NCBI GenBank assembly: GCA_027886175.1
Contig: JAJNNQ010000005.1
Coordinates: 191,001-255,000 of the forward strand
Origin: Phylloscopus collybita
Taxonomy: Eukaryota; Chordata; Aves; Passeriformes; Phylloscopidae
Length of the DNA stretch: 64,000 nt
Direction: 5' to 3'
Below, one piece after another: positions 26,101 to 36,308 of this stretch. Made by a program: the position numbers and the translations under genes. The notes beneath the pieces are model-generated. The model was not told the origin of the DNA and ran no database searches. It saw only the letters and a program-made list of their open reading frames with translations. Every line of letters starts with the position of its first letter. Position 1 is the first letter of the stretch.

Positions 26101-29100
26101 CAGCCTGTCAAAATCCCTCTCAGTGGCAGTAGGACCCTGTGATGCACACAGTGCAGCTGCACAATCAGGCAAGTTTTGCACCATCTCTGCAGAAAATAGT
26201 GCAACACTGACATAGTTCTTGGAATTTCTGAGGTTGTTCCATCCTTCCTTCAGTGACTAGAAAAGTTCATCTCACTGAGCTCTACTGAGTGCTGACATTT
26301 ATTCTCTTTAGAATTTTTAAGGTTCTATTTCTGCTGCTCTTGAAATGAAAATATTTTAACCTGGCAGAAATACAGTAATAAATTATCTGATTAGATTTAT
26401 CTGAACCTGAGCAAATGTGTATAGTAGTCACAATTTATTCAGACAAATGGTAGAATTCTGTGCTGACTGAGACTGGGGCATGATAATGAGGCAATGCAGG
26501 GAATGATAATGAGGTGGTAATGCCCACTGTGCTTTATTTTTTTTCCAACTCTTTTGCAAAGGAACTGGATTTGAATCTTGTAGATAAAAAGCATTTGGGA
26601 CTAGCTTTGTCATAATGATTTTAATTGCATTTGTGACAAATGTAGGAAGGTAGACAGTTTTCTTCCCTTTATTTACTTACATTGGACTATAGAGTCAGAA
26701 CTAAGACCACGTGCAAAAGTAATCTTTCTCTGCCTATTTACGTTGCTTATAAATTAGCTGCAATGCTTTTGGTGTCTGTGGAGTTACTCTTGTGTGAAAC
26801 TGGAAGAAGAGGAAAAAATTATCTCCAAGGAGAGATCCTTCTAAGAAGTCATACAAGGCTTTCTTTTAGCTGCCTTAAAATGTTACATTATTAAGAAGGC
26901 TTAGTTTTCAGAGCACTCTGGGGCAAGCAACTATTGTTGCTCTCCACTGATTAGTTGGTGTCATTTGGCAAATCTCTTTTCACTATCTTCTGAAGCCCTT
27001 GGTCCCCCAGACAGCCGTGATGCCTTTGGTGAGGAGCTCTGGCTCCAGGTCTGTGTGTAGAATCCAGCAGCTCTGCATGGCCATTACAGTTCCCTTTGGC
27101 AAAAGGCACATTCTGAGGCTGCCGTAGAGAAACCAAGTCAGGGCTGAAGCTCCCAGGTGAAATCAGTTTCCTGGGTCTTGTTTCTCTTTGGCAGAGACTG
27201 TAAAACACTTGTGTGGTTTATCGTTCTGTATAGTACACAGGACTCACAGATTCCTGAATGATTTTGTTTAGGATACTGCAGCTGTCAGTAGATCTTCCTG
27301 CCCATTAAAGTTCAGGCAGTAGTTAGGATTCTTTCCTGATTACCTGCTATTTAATTAGTAAAAGACAATTTATAAAAAATAGCCTGACTAGGTTTCAGGA
27401 ATACAGTTTAACCAGGAAGACAGAGGTGGAAATTAATGGGCTGAGGGTACTGCCCAAGCAGTGACAGAGCAGCTTCCTGCACCAACAGCACCAAGCCCTG
27501 TTTGAATCAGGTGGAGTAAGCAGTAGAACTGGCAGGTCAGTCAGACACACAGATGTACCAGCACATATCTACTGCATGATACCATCCTGAAAAGAACAAA
27601 AATGTTGATTTTCTGTTTGAGATTCCTCTCTTCCTCTCCAGTTACTCTTTAATAGTGCAAAGGCAGGGGAGGCTGGGGGTTTTTTTCACCTAGTCTTGTC
27701 CCTAAGAGGAAAAGCAGAAATGCCAGCAAACACAGGCAGATTCCCACCTGTTCCCAGGGTTTGCCACACTGGCCATACAGCAATGGAAGAGCTTTTGCAG
27801 TAGTTGGCTCTGGTGATAAGCATGGCCAGCTGTGACAGGAGCACACAGCAGCTGCAGTCCTAGCACCTCCAGACATCCAGGAGGGATCAGCCAAATGAGG
27901 GCATGGTCACCCTAGAGAGGAGAGTGAGGGGCAGAGGAAGGACAAACTGCCAGCATCTACTGGTTCTTCAGTGACAGGAGATTAGTTTAGCAACAGCTTT
28001 ATATGAAAAATTACCAAGAGGGGATAGTAAAGGAGAGACAATGAAAACATTTACTTTTTGCACCTTTTAATTATAAAGTTGCTGAGTTATTTTAAGAGTA
28101 AATACTCCTGAATTAGGTTCAGGCTTATTGTTTGATGCCATTAACCCTTCTTGTTAGATAATGCTACAACCCTACTTCTGCTGCAATCATTGTTATCAAT
28201 GCATGGGAAATTATTTGTGCAAAAAAAATTAGAACATTATTTATACTGGGGTTACAAGTTAAATTCTTTGTAAAGTTTAGATGCTCCAAGTTTAAGCATC
28301 TAAAGTTTAGATGTTTTTTTATTGTGAAGTCATGCTAAGTTCATCATAGGCAATACTGTTGTAATGTTCCATAATTGCCACAACCTGTTCAATCCTCTGA
28401 GTTACATGAATGCTTTGAAAATTACTTATTATTGTTAAATTCCTGCCTGTCTTCTTTCTTCTTAAAGGGTTTGAGAGTTGTACACGTCTATTTTGTGCCT
28501 CCCACCATTGTGCATTTCTGCATGTTCAGTTCTAAAACTCACTCGAGCAGCTGATGCATATGTACATAGCTGTATGTATGTGTGTATGAATGTATATGTT
28601 TATACCTCTCTGTCTAAATATATTCTGTACAGTGTATAGAAAATGTGTAGTGTATGTATATATGTACAGGTATGGAGCCGTTATTCATCCATTCTATGTG
28701 CTTAATTTTTTTATTCATTTGCTAATCCAGAGCTTCCTAATTTGGTCAGTCCTCACAAATATCAGAGCTTCGCACCTTTTTTCCTAAAACAGTCTGAATT
28801 CACTATTTGCTCTTCAGAACTGACAGATATATTCCATGAAGTTTCTGGCTTTTACATTATTCTCTTTACCTTTTCTCATTTGACCTATAGAGGTCTGCCA
28901 GTCAATAGTTAATTAAGCATATAATGCCTGTTAAAAATAATGAATAAATAACTATTGTCATAGAACATACTTCCCTGCTCATTATATGCTAATTCTCTTC
29001 CAGCCCCGAGATACTTTTGTAATGTATTTTTTGTGAAGCTTGGTAAGAGACTGATTTTTTGTTTTTAAGTCTTCATCTGTGGCAAAGTGAAAGTAAACCA

Positions 29101-31020
29101 AGTTGCCCTTTATCACTGACCTGCAGCACACAGAACAGAAGGTAATAGATGCTGTTTGATAAATCAATGTTCATATTGCCATAGTGATCACATGAAATCA
29201 ACCTGCGAGTTAGAGACTGTGTGCTCTGTCCAGTGAAACAGCAGCTCTGGTGCAACGGTAGTTAAATAGTAGCAACATTGCAGGCAGTTACAAGTTCTTA
29301 TCAAGACATTTCTTATCAAGACATCTCCAGGATTTTCACAATGCATTTCAGTTGTATATTCACTTTCCGAAGTTTTTCTCTTTATCTTCCAGCCTAAACT
29401 GAACACAACTAGTTACTTGATTTAGTTGTCAGACTAATGTCCCTTTCCACATTCTGTCCTTTCCTGGGTCTGGAATCTGTGCAGTTCCTGCACTGCCTGG
29501 GATAGTCTCGCTGTCCATGTGGGACGTGGGCACACAGTTGGGAAATGAGATGTGGAGTAAGACAATTTCTTATTCATAATGAGGACTCAAACATCTACAT
29601 TATGCAAGTATAAACAGATCTTGTTCTTTTTCCCTTTTGATGAAGTTAAAAAGGAAGCCTTCCATAAAGTAAAACTGTTAACTGTGGGTTTGTAAAAAAG
29701 CATTTCACAGACCATGCAGGGCAGTAGTTCAGCAAGTCTTGTTTCTGTCATTAAAAAGGTGAAGTAGAATTTTCTGGGTATTTATTTCCATCTTTTGTGC
29801 TCACTGTGGCAAAGACTTCTGTATATTTAATCAGATAATAAGACACTGATCAAAATAATATGAACTTTGTGCATGCTTAAAGTGAACCACAAGTCTGAGG
29901 AAAGTTTGCTAGGGAAAATGCTGAGAACGTTCTCTTTCTTGGTGTATTGGTTAATGAGCATTTGTAAGCTTTTATTTCAAATATAGGAATAAACCTATAG
30001 CATTTCAAAACCTTATTTCTGCGATTTTCAGCAGGAAAAGTATTTAAATTAATGTCAGGAATTTCTGTGACAGATGGTCCTTTGTTGGTGTCTACACAAT
30101 TGGTGCTGTTTGAATGCTTGCTTTCCTCTTTAAAGGTGAATAGAAACCCGAAAGTCTGTTACAGTCATTGTACTGGGGAAACAGTTTTAAAGTTTAGGAA
30201 GCCAATTGGGACATTAATCAAGATTGAATCTGTTTAAAAATTAAATGTGAATTCAGAAAAAAAGGGCAATGTTCAGTGAAACTGAATGTGTTATATCCAC
30301 ATTTGAAATTTTTGTATTCTGAAGGACAAAATTTGCTCAAATTTAGTGGCAATAAAGGCTCTGCAATAATACAACACAGATCCATTTTACAGTATTTTCA
30401 TGATTGTGGGTTCAAGTAGGACTGAATAAATGTCAAAAAAAAAGCACAGTCTTTAAGAAGAAAACATTTTACTTACAGACTGTATATGTTAAATTTTTCA
30501 TATATGGAATCAAGATCAAATGTTGGGATATTTTTAATAATTAACCTGTACTCTGAAATACACTGGAAGCCAGTGTTCATAGTTTCCTAACTGAAAACTG
30601 CACACTGTTGTATCTGTATTGGCATGCTAGGGAGTGCTGAGCTCCTACAAAACCAGCAAATTTTTATAAAAGGAAACATCTACTTTCAATTCCTTGGGAT
30701 ATTTTCTGGAAATCTCAGTTCCTTATAATTTAGAAAACTATTGTTTATTTTAAAAACTTTGCAAAAGTTGTTAATTTCTCACAGCTTCTTTTGTGAAATC
30801 AGTATTGTGTGTGATGACATTTAAAAATAGTAGCATGTTCTTTTTTTAAATGAAATTTTATATCCAAACAATGTCTTCAGTCACAAAGAATTTTGCATTG
30901 TTGTGTTTGTATATAGAGTATTGCAGTGCATGATTTAGCTTATGCATTTTATTAAATGCTGTTGTGTCATTATATTGTTGCGGTTAATACTAGTAGCTAA
31001 ATGAGGTTTCTACCATTAAA
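23105..31020 (+). other. NR2C2: Probable NR2C2 3' UTR and downstream intergenic sequence
   Basis: After the stop codon the sequence is AT-rich with no plausible coding gene. Polyadenylation hexamers on the plus strand include AATAAA at 23423-23428 (short UTR), 30351-30356 and 30425-30430, and ATTAAA at 31015-31020 (long UTR). Mammalian NR2C2 transcripts have multi-kilobase 3' UTRs, so a UTR of up to about 8 kb is possible but not proven. Inside it are a CR1 remnant near 26.0-26.2 kb, a (CCCT)n run near 24148 and TG/TA-rich sequence at about 28560-28670. Frames at 26951-27208 and 27649-27894 on the minus strand are not recognisable as proteins. Confidence 0.5.
26008..26190 (-). mobile_element. 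CR1 LINE fragment, antisense, decayed
   Basis: Read on the minus strand, the segment gives the CR1 reverse-transcriptase tail 'RDLDRLEKWANRNLMKF' followed by a degraded 'K.K.L.LG' motif. It is short, lacks the element's 3' end, and carries several substitutions. It lies inside the possible long NR2C2 3' UTR. Confidence 0.75.
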
Positions 31021-31345
31021 GTGAATAACAAATATAAGTGCATTCTTGAGTATTATTTTCATTTAATTTCATTTAATTCATGAAGTTCATTTAATTTCCT
31101 CTTGAACAAGAGCTCTCTTAAGCCAAATACATAATTTACAATATTTTAGGGAGGAAAGACATTTTGCCTTCACCACAGTGCTTATCTTAGGCGAGATATA
31201 ACCGGATCTGGTATAGAAAAGAAATCCCATGAACTCACTGACTCCAAGGAGCTTCTCTAGGAGGAGAGAGGGCTTTTCCTAAGGTTTTAATTCATCTTGA
31301 ACAGACAAGCTTTGAGTAACCCCAAAGCCATCGCTGCTGTCCGCG

Positions 31346-31888
31346 GGGCCCCCCGGCCCCTCGCGCCCCCCGGCCCCTCGCGCCCCCCGGTCCCTCGCGC
31401 CCCTCGCGCCCCCCGGCCCCTCACGCCCCTCGCGCCCCCCGGCCCCTCACGCCCCCCGGTCCCTCGCGCCCCTCGCGCCCCCCGGCCCCTCACGCCCCTC
31501 GCGCCCCCCGGCCCCTCGCGCCCCCCGGTCCCTCGCGCCCCTCGCGCCCCCCGGCCCCTCACGCCCCTCGCGCCCCCCGGCCCCTCACGCCCCTCGCGCC
31601 CCCTGGCCCCTCGCGCCCCCCGGCCCCTCGCGCCCCTCGGTCCCTCGCGCCCCCCGGCCCCTCGCGCCCCCCGGCCCCTCACGCCCCCTCACGCCCCTCG
31701 CGCCCCCTGGCCCCTCGCGCCCCCCGCCCCCTCACGCCCCTCGCGCCCCCCGGCCCCTCGCGCCCCCCGGCCCCTCGCGCCCCTCGCGCCCCCCGGCCCC
31801 TCACGCCCCCTCACGCCCCTCGCGCCCCCTGGCCCCTCGCGCCCCCCGGCCCCTCGCGCCCCTCGCGCCCCCCGGCCCCTCGCGCCGC
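31346..31888. repeat. GC-rich minisatellite immediately upstream of MRPS25
   Basis: A tandem array of about 17-bp units resembles ccccccggcccctcgcg. Variants carry t or a substitutions (ggtccctcgcg, cccctcacg) and shortened 11-bp units. By eye there are about 30 units over 540 bp. It is C-rich on the plus strand and G-rich on the minus strand. Because the period is not a clean multiple of three and stop codons are scarce in such sequence, long Pro/Arg/Ala-rich and Gly/Arg-rich reading frames appear on both strands; these are artefacts. The array ends about 110 bp before the MRPS25 start codon, so it lies in or next to the promoter. Confidence 0.95.
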
Positions 31889-31996
31889 CGGGCCCGGGCA
31901 CAGCGCGGGCTCTGCCGGGGCCGAGCTCGGCGTGGCGACGGAGCCTCGGCCAGGGGGCGCGCGGGAGCGCTGCCTCCCCTTCCGGCCGCCGCCGCG
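31889..31996 (+). promoter_or_regulatory. MRPS25: MRPS25 CpG-rich promoter and 5' UTR region
   Basis: This short GC-rich, CpG-dense segment lies between the minisatellite and the start codon. It contains an ETS-type core, cttccgg, at 31979-31985 and ends gccgccgcg before the ATG. No TATA box is visible, as expected for a housekeeping mitochondrial-protein gene. The transcription start site cannot be fixed by eye. Confidence 0.55.
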
Positions 31997-33165
31997 ATGC
32001 CGATGAAGGGCCGCTTCCCGGTGCGCCGGACCCTGCAGTACCTCAGCCAGGGCGACGTCGTGTTCAAGAGCTCGGTGAAGGTGATGACCGTGAACTACAA
32101 CACGGCGGGAGAAATGAGCGAAGGCGCGAGGTGAGCGCGGGACGCGGCGAGAACGCGGGCTGTCCCTGCAAAGACACCAGGGCTTGCGCGGGCCGCGCCC
32201 TCCGCAGAGACAACCCTTGTGTGCTTTTCTCTTTCTTGCCAGAAAGTTCGTGTTTTTCAACATCCCCCAGATCCAGTACAAGAACCCCTGGGTGCAGATC
32301 ATGCTGTTCAGGAACATGACTCCCTCGCCCTTTCTCCGGTTCTACCTGGGTAGGTCCCGCCAGCCGCGGGGGCCGCGGGGGCCGCGGGGCAGCGGCTGGG
32401 TCGTGACCGCCACCTCCGTGTGGTTGTCACTGCCCTGCCTCGGCTGCTGGGGGAAAGAAGCTGCTTGATCGGAAAAGAGCTTGAGCCGTTAGCAGCTCCC
32501 CTAGACTCACCCTCAGGGAGATTTGGCTTTTCTACTTAAAACATTGCATTGCACATTAACTGCAGAAGTAAAGCAGATCATTCATTCGTGTGCGTTCAGA
32601 GCCTCTGTAAACGGCATGCAGGGGGAAGTATCTTTTCATACACTACTACGAATTTGTCTTGACAGACAATGGAGAACAAGTTTTGGTTGACGTGGAAGAT
32701 AAAACCAACAAAGAGATAACAGAGCACGTTAAAAAAATCCTGGGAAAAAGCAAGTAAGTAGCATGCAGTAAGCTAACATATCATCTAGCAGACATAATAC
32801 AAATTTTTGTGGAATGCAGAAGAAAATACCACTTTTCCCAGACAAAACTGACACGAGCAAGGTAAAGTCTACAAGGTAGGAACTGTAAATCCATCTTTCT
32901 GATAACCTGGGTCCAGGGAAAGGAGAGGAAATATTGCAATTCAGACTTCTGATAGTAACAAACAGATATCTTTTCTAGAGAAATGCTTGAAAAAGAAGAA
33001 AGAGAAAGGAAAAAACTATCACATCCAGCAACTTTTGGGCCCAAGAAGTATCATCTTCGAGAATGCATGTGTGAGATTGAAGGCCAAGTTCCCTGCCCTG
33101 CATCTGTACCACTGCCCAAAGAGCTGAGGGGAAAATACAAAGCTGCTATGAAAAATGAGGCATGA
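31997..33165 (+). CDS. MRPS25: Mitochondrial ribosomal protein S25 (mS25)
   Basis: mS25 is a component of the small subunit of the mitochondrial ribosome, acting in the matrix. Four coding exons with consistent GT/AG borders and phases are 31997-32130, 32243-32349, 32666-32753 and 32979-33165. They total 516 nt, giving 171 residues against 173 in human. The start [19 protein letters not shown] and the core [16 protein letters not shown] match the family almost residue for residue. Cysteines C139, C141 and C149 (in [12 protein letters not shown]) sit where human mS25 helps hold a [2Fe-2S] cluster shared with bS16m. There is no separate cleavable presequence. The gene is very compact (introns 112, 316 and 225 bp). 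It lies on the same strand as NR2C2 and runs tail-to-tail with RBSN. Confidence 0.98.
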
Positions 33166-33346
33166 CCCTGACATTTCAAGATCTCAAGTCATGCAGCTAT
33201 TTTTCTTCAGGGCTGGACAATGAAGGTGCTTCAGTGAGAGATAAGAGCCAACAGTTCCTGGGAACAGGTGCAAACGAGTTCACTCAGTACAGACAACTCT
33301 GCCTCATAAGCCTTCTTACAGCTATGACTAGAATAATTAAGTGAAA

Positions 33347-33356
33347 AATAAATAAA
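33347..33356 (+). terminator. MRPS25: MRPS25 polyadenylation signals (two overlapping AATAAA)
   Basis: AATAAA occurs at 33347-33352 and again at 33351-33356, about 180 nt after the stop codon. Cleavage would be expected around 33370-33380. Confidence 0.75.
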
Positions 33357-33379
33357 AGTTAAAACTGGCACAAAAAAGG

Positions 33380-36308
33380 CTGTGGTTCTATGAAGTATTG
33401 CAGTCAACACTGGAAAACAAAATTACTAGTCTTATTTCTTATTCATGCCTGCAGGTAACCCATTATGGCAAAACCAACATCATGTTTTCTTTGTGATAGT
33501 GAAGCTAGACTAAAAAGTTAAATCTTAGAAGCAGCGCAGAATTCCGTAATTTGTAGAAAGTGGTGCAAAAGTCCATATTGTACTAACCAAAGACAGATAA
33601 ATGATAACTCCAGTCTCAACTGAATTTTCCTAATTTATGTAGTTACAAACCAGAAACAGTTCATAGTCTCATTTCCATCAAGATACGACTTTTGCAGTTA
33701 ATACTGCAGCTCTGAGAAGCACTGATCAAGTCAGGAACATCAGCAGGAGAGTGGGCAAATGGGTATATGAAAGGTAAGTTTTACAATTCTCAAAAAAGCC
33801 CCTTCTAAATCATCACACCTTCTGCCTCACCAAACAATTACACCGTACCTGTAACAGGTATAAACGTGATAGATGGAACTCTACTGTACAGACCTTTACG
33901 TCAGGCTTATCTGTACAAGTCACTGTAGAACTGTATTGCAGCATTTCTGAACTCATGGTTGAATACAAAATTGTACACTGATTCAAGCATCCTGTACAAA
34001 TTGTCAAGGACAAACACAACACAAAAGAAACATGTTGTTTTATTTAATCTCTTTTTACAAAGTTTTCATACAGAGTAGTGCATGCAGTTGTAACGAAAAT
34101 CAATGCTAATTAGTTATTGAGCTTTATGCTTAAGACATCTTCATTCCCTTGTGCCTTGCAAGCCTCACAGGAGTCCCTATACCAGCAAAGGTCTTCACTT
34201 TGGAGATGATTTTAGTATTAGCTGTCTAGTCTATCACATTTAACACTGATAAAGATCATGAGGTATGCTAGTCTGTAACCTGCTTGTAAAAATAATGTAT
34301 TACATATACAGTGGAATATTTTAGTTATTAGTGGTAGGATATTTGCAAGAAGGAAAAAAAAAACCACTTTAAAGTGAAAGCTGAAGCCACTGAAACATTT
34401 TTCCATGTTGATACCTAAAAAAGCATCAGGTTAAGAGTGCAGGAAGCAATCCTGCCTTGTATTATCTCTCGTAAATAATTCCAGGGATTCTGTTTAGCTA
34501 TCAACAGTTTTTGCTGCCTTCATGAATCTGGTGCTAAGCACCTATGTTCTATCAAGACCTGTCAGAATCCTGTTTTTCTACTTGGTGCAAAATAACACTT
34601 GGGGACTCAATCAGCTCTAATAAAACATCAGTATAAGAACTTCATGGTCTTAAGCCAACCTCTTCTGCACACCTTTCAAATCCAGATTCAGGCTACACCA
34701 GACAGATCACCAGGTATCCCTGACTGGCTGGTCTGAGTTACTTCAATCCCTTAATAGTGGTATGAAGTGAGGATATAGGTGCTTTAGTATTTTTAAACAA
34801 CAGTTCCACAACTCCCTACATCCACTTACAGCTAGGAAGAAGGGTTCCTGGACTTCAGGTAAGAGTTATTTGTCTCTAAAATCTTAAATGGTTCTGGGGT
34901 TACAGCTACACTAATATCAGACATAATTAAAAGATGTCCCACTCCACAGAACTTCACACTTCTGAGTAAGCCCACTACTGTTAGTGCTGTACAGTGTGAT
35001 CTGCCTGATTTTCCTCTATTTCAGCTTTAAATAAAGATACCCTTTCAGATTAACTCACCACCACCAGTGCTGCAAACAGTCATTCCTGCTGATGGGCCTG
35101 TGCCTCTCAAAGATAAAAATCAAAGCGGTTCAGATTTCATCTTTCTCAAAAACCTCTTGCATCACAGGTACTGGCTGTCACCTAGTCATCCCCCAGGCCA
35201 CAGGATCACAAGAGGTCTTCAATCTGAAGTTCCTTATTTAAAACAGGTATGCCTGATTCTCATAAAAACTGAGGGGAATCTAACAGGAGAGAGAATTGCC
35301 ATTTGGCACTATTGCAGGCACAGACTTTGTCTCCCAGCTTTCACAAAATTCCAGTGGCATCTTAGCTTTCCATTATAAACAAATTTTTTTGTTGCTTGGG
35401 TGCTACAAAAAAGTGTTCCAGTCTCACATATACTACAAACATGATCATTCTGTCACCAAGAGGATTTAAAGGAATGTGTAGATTCCATAATGTAATTAGC
35501 AATCGGAGGTTTACCCTTTTATTTTACAGTTAGAAGTGGTGCAGGCCTGATGCTCCTTTCCCTGGAAATAAACAAATGTCTGCTCCTGCATGAGCAGGTC
35601 TGAAGCCAGTATGATGCTATAACACCACTGTTTGCACTCAGAGCAAATGGGAAACCAGAAGTGATGAAAAGAAGCATCCAAATTTTACTTGGGAATCTTT
35701 ATACAGACACTAAAAAGTTACTCATACTAAGATCAGTTAGAAAGTTCTTCTCAGTCTTAAGATCCCTTTTATGTATTTATTAGCATTGCACAAACTTGGT
35801 TGGTGAGCCTGTACATTCAGCACCCTGGAGAATCACAGCAGCTCTTTAACAGCACATTGCCAGAACACCATTAGAAGTTCAACTACCCTGGGTCAGGAGG
35901 GGATGAAGATGATTTAGAAAAGTTTTCATCTCTTTTTAGTCAAAGCCACACTTGAAAGGCCAACACTACAACAGAAAGTGGGAATCACATTCCAACCACT
36001 TCCACATCATAGTTCCCTATTAGCACTTAACCCCTGGACCAAAATAAGCATTCAGTAAGACCAGTTAGCATTAAAAGTTTTGTAAAAAGTTATTTTAAAA
36101 TTTCTTACTCTAAGCTTTTGAGACCAGCAGCATTTCTCAGTAATTCTTTCTGCAAGACTCCGTAGTAGTGGCAATGTCTAAATGAAAGTGCTTTAAAGTC
36201 AGGATCCTCCCAATTCCCTCTTGTGATCTGTACTCCCGTCTGCAAGTATCTGCTTTACCTTCCCATACTTAACATCAGACTGAATTATTACACAGCCCTA
36301 TTGCTGCT
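33380..36308 (-). other. RBSN: Convergent intergenic gap and RBSN 3' UTR
   Basis: The segment from about 34020 to 36308 is the likely 3' UTR of RBSN. A minus-strand AATAAA lies at 34039-34044 (tttatt on the plus strand), which would give a UTR of about 2.3 kb. A further minus-strand hexamer near 35518 could give a shorter form. The 650 bp between the MRPS25 and RBSN ends shows no feature I recognise. No coding frame of note is present. Confidence 0.5.

Noticed and set aside
31297..32319. 340-residue Pro/Arg/Ala-rich reading frame, and similar Gly/Arg-rich frames on the minus strand
   Set aside because: They are generated by the GC-rich minisatellite. The plus-strand frame runs into MRPS25 exon 1 out of frame with the true start at 31997.
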